Source of the DNA: Mycolicibacterium aubagnense
GTDB taxonomy: Bacteria; Actinomycetota; Actinomycetes; Mycobacteriales; Mycobacteriaceae
Assembly: GCF_010730955.1 (NCBI RefSeq)
Contig: NZ_AP022577.1
Coordinates: forward strand, 682,001 to 746,000
Length of the DNA: 64,000 nt
Direction of reading: 5' to 3'
Both the position numbers and the translations under genes were made by a program. Under the pieces are notes generated by a model. That model was given only the letters and a program-made list of their open reading frames with translations. It ran no database searches and was not told where the DNA came from. Position 1 is the first letter of the stretch; every line of letters begins with the position of its first letter. Below, one piece after another: positions 25,008-34,213 of the stretch.

Positions 25008-25777
25008 GGTTTCGTGAATCCGAACTGCGCCAGCGTCTGACGACCCACGTCACCCATGACCAGGTCGACGAACCGCTGCGCGGCCGCCGCGTCGGCCGCC
25101 GACTTCAGTACCGCGATCGGGTAGACGTTCACCGCCGACGCCGCCTGCGGGAAGTCGACCTTGGCCACCTTGTCCCCGGCCACCTTGGCATCGGTCTCGT
25201 AGACCACGCCGGCGTCGGCCTGCCCGCTGGTGACCTTGTTGAGCACGTCGGTGACGGACGTCTCCTCGCTGACGGGTTTCAGTTCGACGCCGGCCATCTT
25301 CTCGACCTTCCGGGTGGCCGTGCCGCACGGCACCTGGGGGGCGCACACCACGACGTTCACGCCGGGCCGAGCCAGGTCACCGAAGTTGTTGAGCTGCTTG
25401 GGGTTACCCGGCCGCGTGACGATGACGAGCGTGTTGGAGGCGAAGTTTGCCGGCGTGTGGGCGAGCAGGCCCGCCTTGGCCGCCTTGGTCATGTTGTTGG
25501 CGTCGGCCGAGGCGAACACGTCGGCCTTCGCGCCTTGCGTCAACTGCTCGACCAGGGACGATGAGCCGGCGAAGTTGAACTGCACGTCCGCGCCGGGGTT
25601 GTCCTTCTGGTAGCGCTCGGCGAGCGCGGTGAACGCGCCCTTCAGCGAAGCCGCCGCGTACACGTTGATCACCGGACCCGATTTCTCCGACCCGGAATCA
25701 CATGCGGAGAGTGTGCTCACACCCCCGATCAGGACCAGGACCGCCACCGCACGCATCAACTTGCGCATGAGCCACAT
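25004..25777 (-). CDS. modA: Molybdate-binding lipoprotein ModA
   Basis: 257 residues from ATG 25777. A signal peptide with lipobox LSAC precedes a type-II periplasmic-binding fold: [19 protein letters not shown] and [13 protein letters not shown] contain the oxyanion-binding Ser residues, and [10 protein letters not shown] is typical of ModA. It captures molybdate outside the membrane for ModBC. TAGGGT lies seven bases before the ATG, so a leaderless transcript is plausible; ATG 25768 is an alternative start. Confidence 0.94.
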   Translation of the reverse strand: MWLMRKLMRAVAVLVLIGGVSTLSACDSGSEKSGPVINVYAAASLKGAFTALAERYQKDNPGADVQFNFAGSSSLVEQLTQGAKADVFASADANNMTKAAKAGLLAHTPANFASNTLVIVTRPGNPKQLNNFGDLARPGVNVVVCAPQVPCGTATRKVEKMAGVELKPVSEETSVTDVLNKVTSGQADAGVVYETDAKVAGDKVAKVDFPQAASAVNVYPIAVLKSAADAAAAQRFVDLVMGDVGRQTLAQFGFTKP

Positions 25778-25887
25778 TCGCAAAACCCTAGGGTGGTTTC
25801 CTCCGCGTGGCGAGTTTCGTGAGCTAGCTACTGTCCAGTAACATGGCGGCAACCGCGTTCAGCGTTGCACACGAGGAGGCCCTGCTG

Positions 25888-26559
25888 ATGGACGTTCTGG
25901 TCACCGGAGGCGATACCGATCTCGGCCGCGTCATTGCAGAAGGATTCCGCGACGCCGGGCACAACGTCGTCATCGCCGGCGCCCGCCGCGACGAGCTCGA
26001 CGTAGCCGCCAAGGAACTCGAAGTCGAGTCCATCGTGCTGGACAACACCGACGGTGCCGCATTGGAGCAAATGCGCGACAAGCTGCCGCAGCACCTCGAC
26101 ACCATCATCAACGTTCCGGCTCCGGCCTGGTCTGCGGGCGACCCCCGCACCTACACCCTGGCCGAACGTGCCACCGTCTGGCGCAACACCCTCGACTCCT
26201 CGCTGCTGTCTGCGGTGCTGACCGTCCAGATCCTCGGCGACCAGATGCGCTCGGGCGGTGCCATCGTCACCGTCGTGCCGGAATGCCCCAAGGACGGCAC
26301 CGCCGACGCCGCCATCAAGGCTGCCGTGTCGAACTGGACCGCGGGGCAGGCCGAGCACTTCGGCATCCGCGGCATCACCATCAACGTGGTCGCCGCGGGC
26401 CGTGGCGCCGAAACGGGCTATGACGGCATCGACGCGAGCGGCGCGACCGTCGGCTCCGAGCTGACCAAGCTCGCTCTCTTCCTCACCACACCGGCCGCCC
26501 GCCACATCACCGGCGAGACCCTGCATGTGAGCGCCGGGGCGCTCACCAGCTTCGCCTGA
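25888..26559 (+). CDS. Short-chain dehydrogenase-like protein with altered active site (Rv1856c type)
   Basis: 223 residues from ATG 25888, chosen for GAGGAGG eight bases upstream. The Rossmann motif TGGDTDLG and a strand-helix order typical of SDRs are present, ending with ITGETLHVSAGA. The catalytic Tyr-x3-Lys is changed to Asp-Ala-Ala-Ile-Lys, and the usual catalytic Ser region reads VVPECPK, so classic SDR chemistry is doubtful. M. tuberculosis has a homologue at the same place between modA and Rv1855c. It could be a nucleotide-binding or redox-sensing protein (inference). Confidence 0.82.
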   Translation: MDVLVTGGDTDLGRVIAEGFRDAGHNVVIAGARRDELDVAAKELEVESIVLDNTDGAALEQMRDKLPQHLDTIINVPAPAWSAGDPRTYTLAERATVWRNTLDSSLLSAVLTVQILGDQMRSGGAIVTVVPECPKDGTADAAIKAAVSNWTAGQAEHFGIRGITINVVAAGRGAETGYDGIDASGATVGSELTKLALFLTTPAARHITGETLHVSAGALTSFA

Positions 26560-26639
26560 CTGGGCCGGATTTATTCCCGTTCAGCCCAGGCTTCGCGCCC
26601 GGCGAAAAGCGGGACATGACAACGCGGTTGGTGACTAGG

Positions 26640-26660
26640 GTCGAATCGTGACGATTCGAC
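26640..26660. promoter_or_regulatory. Perfect 10-1-10 palindrome over a start codon
   Basis: GTCGAATCGT and ACGATTCGAC flank a single G at 26650; the GTG start at 26648-26650 lies in the centre. No other function is visible. It could be an operator or a hairpin limiting initiation. Confidence 0.65.
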
Positions 26661-27577
26661 TCGGTCTTCAGATCCCCAATTTCTCCTACGGCACCGGCGT
26701 CGGTGAGCTGTTCCCGACCGTCATCGCCCAGGCCCAGGAAGCCGAGGCCGCCGGCTTCGACTCGGTTTTCGTGATGGACCACTTCTATCAATTGCCGATG
26801 CTCGGCACCCCCGACCAGCCGATGCTCGAGGCGTACACCGCGCTCGGCGGCCTGGCGACCGCCACCCAGAACGTGCAACTCGGCACCATGGTGACCGGCA
26901 ATACCTACCGGAACCCGACGCTGCTCGCAAAGGCCATCACGACCCTCGATGTGATGAGTCAGGGCCGGGCGATCCTGGGCATCGGCACCGGCTGGTTCGA
27001 ACTCGAGCACGAACAACTCGGTTTCGACTTCGGCACCTTCACCGACCGCTTCAACCGGCTCGACGAGTCGCTGCAGATCATCCTGCCGATGCTCAAAGGC
27101 GAGCGACCCACCTTCACCGGCAAGTACTACCGCACCGTCGAGGCCATGGCCAACCCTCGCTTCCGCGACCACATCCCGCTGCTGATCGGCGGCAGCGGCG
27201 AAAAGAAGACCATTCCGCTGGCCGCCCGGCACTTCGACCACCTCAATCTGGTTTCAGGCTTCGACGAAGCACCGCGCAAGGTGGCAGTGGTGCAGGAAGC
27301 CTGCGAGAAGATCGACCGCGACCCGGCCACCCTGGAAACCAGCATGCTCGTCACCGCCTTCGTCGACGACAAGGCGACGTCAGATCTGATCCCGGCCGAG
27401 CTGAGCCAACGGATGGTGGCGGGCAGTGCCGAAAGCGTCGCCGAGCAGCTCAAAGCCAAGGTGTTCGACGCCGGCATCGGTGGCGTCATCATGAACATTC
27501 CGACCAATGTGACCGGATACGTACCCGGTGTGATCACTGCCCTCGGAGCAGCGCTGAACGCGGCCCTCAACGCCTGA
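26648..27577 (+). CDS. LLM-class F420-dependent oxidoreductase (Rv1855c type)
   Basis: 309 residues from GTG 26648. It has the luciferase-like TIM-barrel pattern: LGLQIPNFSYG, DSVFVMDHFYQ, LGTMVTGNTYRNPTLLAKAITTLDVMSQGRAILGIGTGWFE, and later IPLLIGGSGEKKTIPLAARHFD. Many mycobacterial members use reduced coenzyme F420 for hydride transfer; the substrate is unknown. It keeps the neighbour order of M. tuberculosis (SDR-like gene, this gene, ndh). Confidence 0.9.
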   Translation: MTIRLGLQIPNFSYGTGVGELFPTVIAQAQEAEAAGFDSVFVMDHFYQLPMLGTPDQPMLEAYTALGGLATATQNVQLGTMVTGNTYRNPTLLAKAITTLDVMSQGRAILGIGTGWFELEHEQLGFDFGTFTDRFNRLDESLQIILPMLKGERPTFTGKYYRTVEAMANPRFRDHIPLLIGGSGEKKTIPLAARHFDHLNLVSGFDEAPRKVAVVQEACEKIDRDPATLETSMLVTAFVDDKATSDLIPAELSQRMVAGSAESVAEQLKAKVFDAGIGGVIMNIPTNVTGYVPGVITALGAALNAALNA

Positions 27578-27671
27578 CCCGAGGCCGGTGGGGCATCTCA
27601 CTGCATTGATCGATTCAGCTGCGACTAGCCTGTGGGTGTAAACAGTCTGGTACGTCGAGGAGCCCCTCAAC

Positions 27672-29078
27672 ATGGTCCACCCCGGAGCTACGGCAACGGA
27701 TCGTCACAAGGTCGTCATCATCGGTTCTGGCTTCGGTGGCCTGACCAGCGCGAAAGCGCTCAAACACGCTGATGTCGACATCAAGCTGATCGCCCGTACC
27801 ACCCACCACCTGTTCCAGCCGCTGCTGTACCAGGTGGCGACGGGAATCATCTCCGAAGGTGAGATCGCCCCACCGACCCGGCTGATCCTGCGCAAGCAGC
27901 AGAACGCCCAGGTGCTGCTCGGCGATGTGACCCACATCGACCTGGAGAACCAGACCGTCGAGTCGATCCTGCTGGGGCACACCTACAGCACGCCGTACGA
28001 CAGCCTGATCATCGCCGCCGGTGCCGGACAGTCCTACTTCGGCAACGACCACTTCGCCGAGTGGGCACCGGGCATGAAGACCATCGACGACGCACTCGAG
28101 CTGCGCGGCCGCATCCTGGGTGCGTTCGAGCAGGCCGAGCGGTCCAGCGACCCGGAGCGGCGCAAAAAGCTGCTGACCTTCGTGGTCGTCGGCGCCGGCC
28201 CGACCGGCGTCGAGATGGCCGGCCAGATCCAGGAGCTGTCCGACCAGACGCTCAAGGGCAGCTTCCGGCACATCGACCCGACCGAGGCCAAGGTCATCCT
28301 GCTCGACGCCGCGCCAGCGGTGCTGCCGCCCATGGGCGAGAAGCTGGGCCTCAAGGCCAAGAACCGGCTCGAGAAGATGGGCGTGGAGATTCAGCTCAAC
28401 GCCATGGTCACCGACGTCGACCGCAACGGCATCACCGTCAAGGACAAGGACGGCACCATCCGGCGTATCGAGTCGGCATGCAAGGTGTGGTCCGCCGGAG
28501 TGCAGGCCAGCCCGCTGGGCCGCGACCTGGCCAATCAGTCCGACACCGAGATCGACCGGGCCGGCCGCGTCAAGGTGAACCCGGATCTGTCGATCCCCGG
28601 TCACCCCAACGTGTTCGTCGTCGGCGACATGGCCTTCGTCGACGGCGTACCGGGCATGGCTCAGGGCGCGATCCAGGGCGGCAAGCACGTCGCTGCCATC
28701 CTGAAGAACGAGGCCAAGGCCCGCGCGCACGGCACCAAGCCCAAGCCGCGCGAACCGTTCTCGTACTTCGACAAGGGCTCCATGGCCACCGTCTCGAAGT
28801 GGAACGCCGTCGCCCAGATCCCGCTCGGTGAGAAGTCCAAGCTCGAGTTCGGCGGATTCATCGCGTGGCTGGCCTGGCTGGGGCTGCACCTGATCTACCT
28901 GGTCGGCTTCAAGACCAAGATCGCCACGCTGCTGTCGTGGACGGTCACGTTCATGAGCCGCCAGCGCGGCCAGCTGACCATCACCGAACAACAGGCTTAC
29001 GCCCGCACCAGGATCGGCGAACTCGAGGAGATCGTGCAGGCCACGGTCGACCCGGAGACCGTCGCGTCAGCGTCCTGA
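27672..29078 (+). CDS. ndh: Type II NADH:quinone oxidoreductase
   Basis: 468 residues. FAD motif VIIGSGFGGLTSAKAL, NADH motif VVVGAGPTGVEMAGQI near residue 170, and the second FAD contact FVVGDMA near 315; the C-terminal amphipathic region FIAWLAWLGLHLIYLVGF anchors it to the inner membrane. It moves electrons from NADH to menaquinone without pumping protons and is the main NADH oxidase and a drug target in mycobacteria. GAGGAG precedes the ATG. It converges on ureD with a six-base gap. Confidence 0.97.
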   Translation: MVHPGATATDRHKVVIIGSGFGGLTSAKALKHADVDIKLIARTTHHLFQPLLYQVATGIISEGEIAPPTRLILRKQQNAQVLLGDVTHIDLENQTVESILLGHTYSTPYDSLIIAAGAGQSYFGNDHFAEWAPGMKTIDDALELRGRILGAFEQAERSSDPERRKKLLTFVVVGAGPTGVEMAGQIQELSDQTLKGSFRHIDPTEAKVILLDAAPAVLPPMGEKLGLKAKNRLEKMGVEIQLNAMVTDVDRNGITVKDKDGTIRRIESACKVWSAGVQASPLGRDLANQSDTEIDRAGRVKVNPDLSIPGHPNVFVVGDMAFVDGVPGMAQGAIQGGKHVAAILKNEAKARAHGTKPKPREPFSYFDKGSMATVSKWNAVAQIPLGEKSKLEFGGFIAWLAWLGLHLIYLVGFKTKIATLLSWTVTFMSRQRGQLTITEQQAYARTRIGELEEIVQATVDPETVASAS

Positions 29079-29084
29079 TCCGGA

Positions 29085-29744
29085 CTAAAGGCGCGGGCCC
29101 TGCCAGGCGGACAGGCAACCGCCGTCGGCCAGGGCCATGACCACGTGATCTCGGCGTGATTCGTATCGCTCGGCGTTACGGATCACGCCGAAATCGCTTT
29201 CGGGGTAAAGAAATTCGCTGACATAGGCGCGCGGCGCGGCGATCTCGTCGTCGCTGACAGCACCGGCACCGAGTTCGACGCGGTGCCGCACCACGGGCAG
29301 CGCGTCACGGTCGACATACAGTGACCCCTCCCAGAAGCCGTGCTGCTCGCCGGACCGCCCGACCTGCACCCGCTCGCGCAGCCGCACCCGGCCGTCGTCG
29401 GCGACCTGCAACCGCGTCGTCGCCTGATGGCTGCTGCCGCCCGCGATGACCGTCGGCTCCGGATCGAGATCAAGTTCCCCGGCAACCTCGAGATCCCAGC
29501 TCGAGTGTGACTGCGTCGTCGTCGCGCCGGGCAGCACCATCATCGCGGCGACGCTGCGCACCTGCAGCCGGGCACCAGCCGCCACGATCACGCGCACATC
29601 GATGGTGTCACCGCCCAACGGCGTTGCGGCCGTGGACACCAGGTGGACAGTGTCAGGTGCGGTGCGGCGCGCGGCCACGCCGCCGACGCACTCGATGCGC
29701 GGGCCGCGGCCGGGGGCCGCGACGATCAGAACCTGGGTGTGCAT
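29085..29744 (-). CDS. ureD: Urease accessory protein UreD
   Basis: 219 residues, last gene of the urease operon. UreD (UreH in some species) forms the scaffold with UreF and UreG that delivers nickel to apo-urease. Family features include RLQVRSVAAMMVLPG and the strand-rich ELDLDPEPTVIAGGS region. It starts three bases after ureG. It is short relative to enterobacterial UreD (about 270 residues) but normal for mycobacteria. Confidence 0.93.
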   Translation of the reverse strand: MHTQVLIVAAPGRGPRIECVGGVAARRTAPDTVHLVSTAATPLGGDTIDVRVIVAAGARLQVRSVAAMMVLPGATTTQSHSSWDLEVAGELDLDPEPTVIAGGSSHQATTRLQVADDGRVRLRERVQVGRSGEQHGFWEGSLYVDRDALPVVRHRVELGAGAVSDDEIAAPRAYVSEFLYPESDFGVIRNAERYESRRDHVVMALADGGCLSAWQGPRL

Positions 29745-29747
29745 GGC

Positions 29748-30434
29748 TCAGGCGTTCGTGACTCCCGCGCCGGCCAGCTGATCGCGGACCCAGGCCTGTA
29801 CCGCCGAAGCCGTCGGATCGTCGGTCAGCGAGATCAACACGGTGGGGCGCTCACCACGGACCTGCGCGGCGTCACGCCGCATGACGTCCAGGTCGGCGCC
29901 CACCATCGGCGCGAGGTCGGTCTTGTTGACCACCAGCAGATCCGAGAACGTGACGCCGGGGCCGCCCTTGCGCGGCACCTTGTCGCCACCGGCGACGTCG
30001 ACGACGAAGATCTGCACATCGACCAGGCCCGAGGAGAACGTCGCGGTCAGGTTGTCTCCCCCGGACTCGACCAGGATGAGGTCGAGTTTGTCGTTGGTCT
30101 CGATGAGATCGTCGATGGCGTCGAGGTTCGCGGTGATGTCGTCGCGGATCGCGGTGTGCGGGCAACCGCCGGTCTGCACCGCGGCGATCCGCTCGTCCGG
30201 CAGCACGGCGTGCCGGCGCAGGAAGTCGGCGTCCTCGGTCGTGTAGATGTCGTTGGTCAGCACCGCCAGGGACAGTTCGTCGCGCAACTGTCGGCACAGC
30301 GCGGCGACCAATGCCGTCTTGCCGGAGCCGACGGGGCCGCCGACGCCGATGCGCAGCGGCTCACCGGGCTGCCGTTCGCGCTTGGGTCGGTCGTGGTGAT
30401 GGTGCGGCTGGCCGTCGAGGAAATGTGGTGGCAT
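29748..30434 (-). CDS. ureG: Urease accessory GTPase UreG
   Basis: 228 residues. A His-rich N-terminus (HHHHD) may bind nickel and partly replace UreE, which is absent. GTPase motifs: P-loop [25 protein letters not shown], the nickel-binding CPH in [14 protein letters not shown] and the guanine motif NKTD. It hydrolyses GTP to insert nickel into urease together with UreF and UreD. Confidence 0.97.
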   Translation of the reverse strand: MPPHFLDGQPHHHHDRPKRERQPGEPLRIGVGGPVGSGKTALVAALCRQLRDELSLAVLTNDIYTTEDADFLRRHAVLPDERIAAVQTGGCPHTAIRDDITANLDAIDDLIETNDKLDLILVESGGDNLTATFSSGLVDVQIFVVDVAGGDKVPRKGGPGVTFSDLLVVNKTDLAPMVGADLDVMRRDAAQVRGERPTVLISLTDDPTASAVQAWVRDQLAGAGVTNA

Positions 30435-30449
30435 GGTGGACCTTTCGGG

Positions 30450-31145
30450 TCAGGAGGCGAACAGGGGACGGTCGCGACCGGCGTGCCGTTGCGCCAGGAC
30501 GTCGAGCAGTGGGTCGGACAGGTCGGCAAGGCCTTTCGCCGCTTCGGCGGCGGTGCTGTCGCACAGTCCCGACAGCTCGAAGGTCAGTGCCGCGACGTCG
30601 GCCGGGTCCAGCGCCAGCAGGCGCTGCGCGGCCGTCGCGGAGCCGGTCATCGTGGTGTAAACGACGGTGGCACAAGTCTGTTCGGCGGCGAGGCCGCTGA
30701 CGCGGCCGACCACACCGGACGCCACCGCCAGGTGCGGCCGCGAACCTAGGAGTTGCCAAACCGAACACTCCCCCGTCGCTTCGCTCGCCCCAGAGCCCTC
30801 CCCCGTCGCTCCGCTCGCCCCAGCGTCGGGCCAGACGCGGCGCGCCAACCGCAGCAATCCACGTCCCTGCGCCCGGGATGCCAGCCGGGCGGCGGGAGCC
30901 GGTGTGCGCGCGTCGGTTTCGCGGTCGGCAACCACCGGGTCGAGCCCACCGTGGACCGCTGCCGCGATAGAGGCGGTGACCAGCCCGTGCGTGCGGATAC
31001 GCCGGCGCAGGTACGCCCGCAGCGTCACCACGTCGGCCACCAGGCCACTGGTGACCGCCTCTTCGACGCCGCCGGAATGCACGTGCCCACCGGTCGGCAA
31101 CCGGGAATCCGCCAGAGTGAGCAACGTGGCCAGGCCGCTATCCAT
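30450..31145 (-). CDS. ureF: Urease accessory protein UreF with a 20-residue inserted repeat
   Basis: 231 residues; mycobacterial UreF, as recalled, has 211. The extra 20 residues form a low-complexity Gly/Ala/Ser/Glu stretch right after RRVWPD, encoded by a 60-base dimer repeat, so the frame is kept. The rest is intact: LLTLADSRLPTGGHVHSGG, ETDARTPAPAARLASRAQGRGL and the C-terminal DLSDPLLDVLAQRH. UreF couples UreG to apo-urease. The start ATG lies inside a 19-bp tandem duplication shared with the ureC end. Whether the insertion affects function is unknown. Confidence 0.93.
   Translation of the reverse strand: MDSGLATLLTLADSRLPTGGHVHSGGVEEAVTSGLVADVVTLRAYLRRRIRTHGLVTASIAAAVHGGLDPVVADRETDARTPAPAARLASRAQGRGLLRLARRVWPDAGASGATGEGSGASEATGECSVWQLLGSRPHLAVASGVVGRVSGLAAEQTCATVVYTTMTGSATAAQRLLALDPADVAALTFELSGLCDSTAAEAAKGLADLSDPLLDVLAQRHAGRDRPLFAS
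30768..30823. repeat. 30-bp-period dimer repeat inside ureF
   Basis: Two units with the core CCCGTCGCTTCGCTCGCCCC and CCCGTCGCTCCGCTCGCCCC, start to start 30 bases. The same dimer, in the same unit order and with the same TT/TC difference, occurs at 58041-58100. Confidence 0.85.
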
Positions 31146-31172
31146 CAGAACAGCCGCTATCCATCAGAACAG
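31135..31172. repeat. 19-bp tandem duplication at the ureC/ureF junction
   Basis: The 19-base unit that starts CCGCTATCCATC is present twice without spacer (31135-31153, 31154-31172). On the minus strand each copy contains TGATG, an overlapping stop and start; the duplication separates the ureC stop from the ureF start and adds a nine-codon decoy frame between them. Confidence 0.95.
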
Positions 31173-32885
31173 GAAGTATCTCTGCGCCATCGGCAGCTCG
31201 GCGGCGGGCTGTGCCTGCCAGACCTCGCCGTCGATGCGGACGGTGAACGTATCGGGATCGACGCGGATGTCGGGCATCGCGTCGTTGAGCGGCAGGTCTG
31301 CCTTGCCGCGACTCCGCACGTTCTTCACCGGAACGAGCCTGCGCCGCAAGCCGAGTCGCGCCGCGAGGTCATCCTCGATGGCGGTGGGCGAGACGAAATG
31401 CACCGCGAGTCCGGCGGCCACCGTCGGGTGCGCACCGAACATCGGCCGCGGCAGGACGGGCTGCGGCGTCGGGATCGAAGCGTTCGCATCCCCCATCGCG
31501 GCCCAGGCGATCGCGCCACCCTTGAGCACCAGATGCGGGCGGACGCCGAAGAACGCCGGCTCCCACAGCACCAGATCGGCCAACTTGCCGACCTCCACCG
31601 AGCCGAGTTCGTGGTCGATGCCGTGGGTGACCGCCGGGCAGATGGTGTACTTGGCCACGTAGCGGCGGACCCGGTTGTTGTCCGCGGCACCATCTCCGGA
31701 TAGCGGGCCGCGCCGCTTCTTCATCACATGCGCGGTCTGCCAGGTCCGCATCACGACTTCACCGATGCGCCCCATGGCCTGGCTGTCACTGCCGATCATC
31801 GAAATGGCGCCGATGTCGTGCAACAGGTCCTCGGCCGCGATGGTGGAGGGCCGAATCCTGCTCTCCGCGAAGGCCAAATCCTCGGGCACGGCGGCGTTGA
31901 GGTGGTGGCACACCATCAACATGTCGAGGTGTTCGTCGAGGGTGTTGACAGTGTGCGGCCGCGTCGGGTTGGTCGAACTGGGCATCACATTCGGGTGACT
32001 GGCCACCGTGATGATGTCGGGCGCGTGCCCGCCGCCGGCACCTTCGGTGTGGTAGGCGTGGATGGCCCGGCCGGCGATGGCCGCCAGGGTGTCCTCCACG
32101 AAACCCATCTCGTTGAGGGTGTCCGAGTGCAGGGCCACCTGCACGTCAGCCTCGTCGGCCACCCGCAGACACGCATCGATTGCGGCCGGCGTGGTGCCCC
32201 AGTCCTCATGCAGCTTGAAACCGGCTGCGCCACCGCGCAACTGCTCCCACATCGAGTCCGGGTTGATCGTGTTGCCCTTGCCGAGCAACAGGATGTTCAT
32301 GGGCCAGCCGTCGAGGGCCTGCAGCATCCGGCCCAGATGCCAGGCACCGGGTGTCACGGTGGTGGCCTTGCTCCCCTCGGCCGGTCCGGTGCCGCCACCG
32401 ATCATGGTGGTGATGCCGCCGCCGATCGCCTCTTCCAGCAACTGCGGGCAGATGAAGTGCACGTGACAGTCGATGCCGCCGGCGGTGAGGATGCGCCCGT
32501 TGCCGGCGATGACCTCGGTGGACGGTCCCACCACCAGGTCGGGGTGCACCCCGGACATGACGTCGGGGTTGCCGGCCTTGCCGATCGCGACGATGCGCCC
32601 GTCCCGAATCCCGATGTCGGCCTTGATGATTCCCCAGTAGTCGATGATGATCGCCCCGGTGATCACGGTATCCGGCGCGCCGTCTGCCCGGGTCGCCCGA
32701 GCCTGCCCCATCGACTCTCGCAACACCTTGCCGCCACCGAAGACGGCCTCGTCGCCGGACAGTCCCGGGCCGCCACTGCGGTCCTCGGTGATCTCGATCA
32801 GCAGATCGGTGTCCGCCAAGCGGATCCGGTCGCCGGTCGTCGGCCCGAACAGCGCGGCATACCGGGCACGGGAAAGGGAACTCAT
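31164..32885 (-). CDS. ureC: Urease subunit alpha (catalytic)
   Basis: 573 residues. UreC carries the di-nickel active site: HVHF near 135, the carbamylated Lys in FKLHEDWG near 218, the substrate His in [12 protein letters not shown] near 275, and the flap Cys-His in MVCHHL near 320. It hydrolyses urea to ammonia and carbamate in the cytosol. ATG 32885 gives the family N-terminus ([20 protein letters not shown]); the frame remains open upstream into ureB. The 3' end overlaps the duplicated segment. Confidence 0.98.
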   Translation of the reverse strand: MSSLSRARYAALFGPTTGDRIRLADTDLLIEITEDRSGGPGLSGDEAVFGGGKVLRESMGQARATRADGAPDTVITGAIIIDYWGIIKADIGIRDGRIVAIGKAGNPDVMSGVHPDLVVGPSTEVIAGNGRILTAGGIDCHVHFICPQLLEEAIGGGITTMIGGGTGPAEGSKATTVTPGAWHLGRMLQALDGWPMNILLLGKGNTINPDSMWEQLRGGAAGFKLHEDWGTTPAAIDACLRVADEADVQVALHSDTLNEMGFVEDTLAAIAGRAIHAYHTEGAGGGHAPDIITVASHPNVMPSSTNPTRPHTVNTLDEHLDMLMVCHHLNAAVPEDLAFAESRIRPSTIAAEDLLHDIGAISMIGSDSQAMGRIGEVVMRTWQTAHVMKKRRGPLSGDGAADNNRVRRYVAKYTICPAVTHGIDHELGSVEVGKLADLVLWEPAFFGVRPHLVLKGGAIAWAAMGDANASIPTPQPVLPRPMFGAHPTVAAGLAVHFVSPTAIEDDLAARLGLRRRLVPVKNVRSRGKADLPLNDAMPDIRVDPDTFTVRIDGEVWQAQPAAELPMAQRYFLF

Positions 32886-32916
32886 CGGTGCCGTCCGTTC
32901 TTCGCGCGAGCGCTCA

Positions 32917-33261
32917 TCACAAATCCAGCTTTCCGGGCGGATCCAGCGACAGTCCATACACTTCCCGCGTCCCGCCCAACGGGACCAGTGAAACCTGCTG
33001 AGCGACACCAGGTTCGAATCTGATCGCGGTACCCGCCGGCACGTCCAGCCGGTGCCCGTGCGCCGCGGCGCGATCGAAGTCCAATGCGGAATTGGCCTGC
33101 GGGAAATGCACGTGGCTGCCGACCTGCACCGGCCGGTCGCCGGTGTTGACCACCTCGAGGGTCAGCCGCGGCGCCCCCGCATTGAATTCGACATCACCGT
33201 CGCCATAGAGGATTTCGCCGGGAACCACCACCGCGCCCTCGGTACTCGCCTGTTCCACCAT
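32917..33261 (-). CDS. ureB: Urease subunit beta
   Basis: 114 residues with the UreB pattern [41 protein letters not shown] and [16 protein letters not shown]. It is a structural subunit that packs against UreC. It lies 11 bases after ureA and 31 before ureC, the normal actinobacterial order. Confidence 0.97.
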   Translation of the reverse strand: MVEQASTEGAVVVPGEILYGDGDVEFNAGAPRLTLEVVNTGDRPVQVGSHVHFPQANSALDFDRAAAHGHRLDVPAGTAIRFEPGVAQQVSLVPLGGTREVYGLSLDPPGKLDL

Positions 33262-33272
33262 TGCCGCCGTCC

Positions 33273-33575
33273 TCAGGAAATCGGGTGGTGGACGGTGACC
33301 AGCTTGGTGCCGTCCGGGAAGGTGGCCTCGACCTGGACGTCGGGCAGCATCTCGGGCACGCCGTCCATGACGTCGGCGCGACTGAGCACGTCCCGCCCGC
33401 TGACCATCAGCTCCGCGACCGTCCGCCCGTCGCGGGCGCCTTCCAGGAGGTGATCGGTGATCACCGCGACCGCCTCGGGATGGTTGAGGCGCAACCCTCG
33501 GGCCTGCCGTCGCCGGGCCAGTTCGGCGGCGTACGAAATCAGCAGGCGTTCTTGCTCATGCGGCGTCAAACGCAT
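33273..33575 (-). CDS. ureA: Urease subunit gamma
   Basis: 100 residues, full length for Ure[27 protein letters not shown] N-terminus, [28 protein letters not shown], and the C-terminal VTVHHPI. First gene of ureABCFGD. Genes for UreE and a nickel permease are not in the window. Confidence 0.97.
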   Translation of the reverse strand: MRLTPHEQERLLISYAAELARRRQARGLRLNHPEAVAVITDHLLEGARDGRTVAELMVSGRDVLSRADVMDGVPEMLPDVQVEATFPDGTKLVTVHHPIS

Positions 33576-33627
33576 AAGGGGCGATATTGCCACGGCCCGC
33601 CGGGACTGGCATGCCGGGCGGAGGTTT

Positions 33628-34029
33628 TCAGGCCTCGAGGTTCTGGAGGCGCACCTGGCCCCGCGCCACCATCCGGTCGTCCTCGTCGGTGATGGTGACC
33701 AGCCACAGCTGCTGACGCCGGCCGCGGTGGATCGGCGTCGAGGTGGCGGTAACCGTTCCGGTCTTGAGGGCGCGGAGGAAGTCGGTGTTGTTGTTGACGC
33801 CGACGACGGTGCCGCCGCCGTGCTCGGCGAGCCAGACGTGACCGGACACGCTGGCCACGCTCTCGACGACGGCACAGTGGATGCCGCCGTGCACGATTCC
33901 CCAGGGCTGCAACAGCTTGTCGGTGATCGTCAGGCGAGCCCGCGCGCCGTCCGGGGTGACCTCCAGGTAGGTCAGTCCGATTTCGCTGTCAAAGCCCTTG
34001 CCGAGGTCCTCGGGCACAGATGTCGTCAC
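33628..34029 (-). CDS. PaaI-type hotdog thioesterase (Rv1847 type)
   Basis: 133 residues from GTG 34029. The hotdog helix [21 protein letters not shown] with the HGG turn and the following strand [17 protein letters not shown] are typical of acyl-CoA thioesterases such as M. tuberculosis Rv1847. The natural acyl-CoA is unknown. It lies upstream of ureA on the same strand, separated by 52 bases, and could share a transcript. A long hairpin lies upstream at 34088-34122. Confidence 0.88.
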   Translation of the reverse strand: MTTSVPEDLGKGFDSEIGLTYLEVTPDGARARLTITDKLLQPWGIVHGGIHCAVVESVASVSGHVWLAEHGGGTVVGVNNNTDFLRALKTGTVTATSTPIHRGRRQQLWLVTITDEDDRMVARGQVRLQNLEA

Positions 34030-34087
34030 GAATAGGTGTCTACACCAGCTCCGGCGACAGACCTCACGACACCCGTCACACGAAAGC

Positions 34088-34122
34088 GAGCAGGCCCCGC
34101 ACCGACGGTGCGGGGCCTGCTC
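34088..34122. terminator. Very stable stem-loop, probable terminator of the iron-boxed gene
   Basis: A 16-base GC-rich arm, GAGCAGGCCCCGCACC, pairs perfectly with its complement around a three-base loop (gac). On the minus strand it is followed by GCTTTCG. It separates the iron-boxed gene from the thioesterase gene. Confidence 0.75.
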
Positions 34123-34194
34123 TTCGAATGGACCGGGAATCACTGCAGCCCTCAGGATTCCGGCACGGTCCGGTGGTTTGTCGACTCCTAAACA

Positions 34195-34213
34195 ATAGGC
34201 AAGGCTTGCCTAA
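34195..34213. promoter_or_regulatory. 19-bp dyad directly after the iron-boxed gene
   Basis: TAGGCAAG-g-CTTGCCTA is a perfect 8-1-8 dyad starting one base after the gene's stop. On the minus strand it is followed by TTGTTT, so it may act as a weak terminator. Its outline also resembles a degenerate iron box (about 15 of 19 positions), but the location argues against a promoter role. Confidence 0.4.

Noticed and set aside
30761..30830. Short tandem units considered as a CRISPR-like array
   Set aside because: Only two units with a 30-base period and no distinct spacers; they lie in frame inside ureF.
33628..34029. Thioesterase as a seventh urease-operon gene with urease function
   Set aside because: It is upstream on the same strand and may share a transcript, but hotdog thioesterases have no known part in urease maturation.
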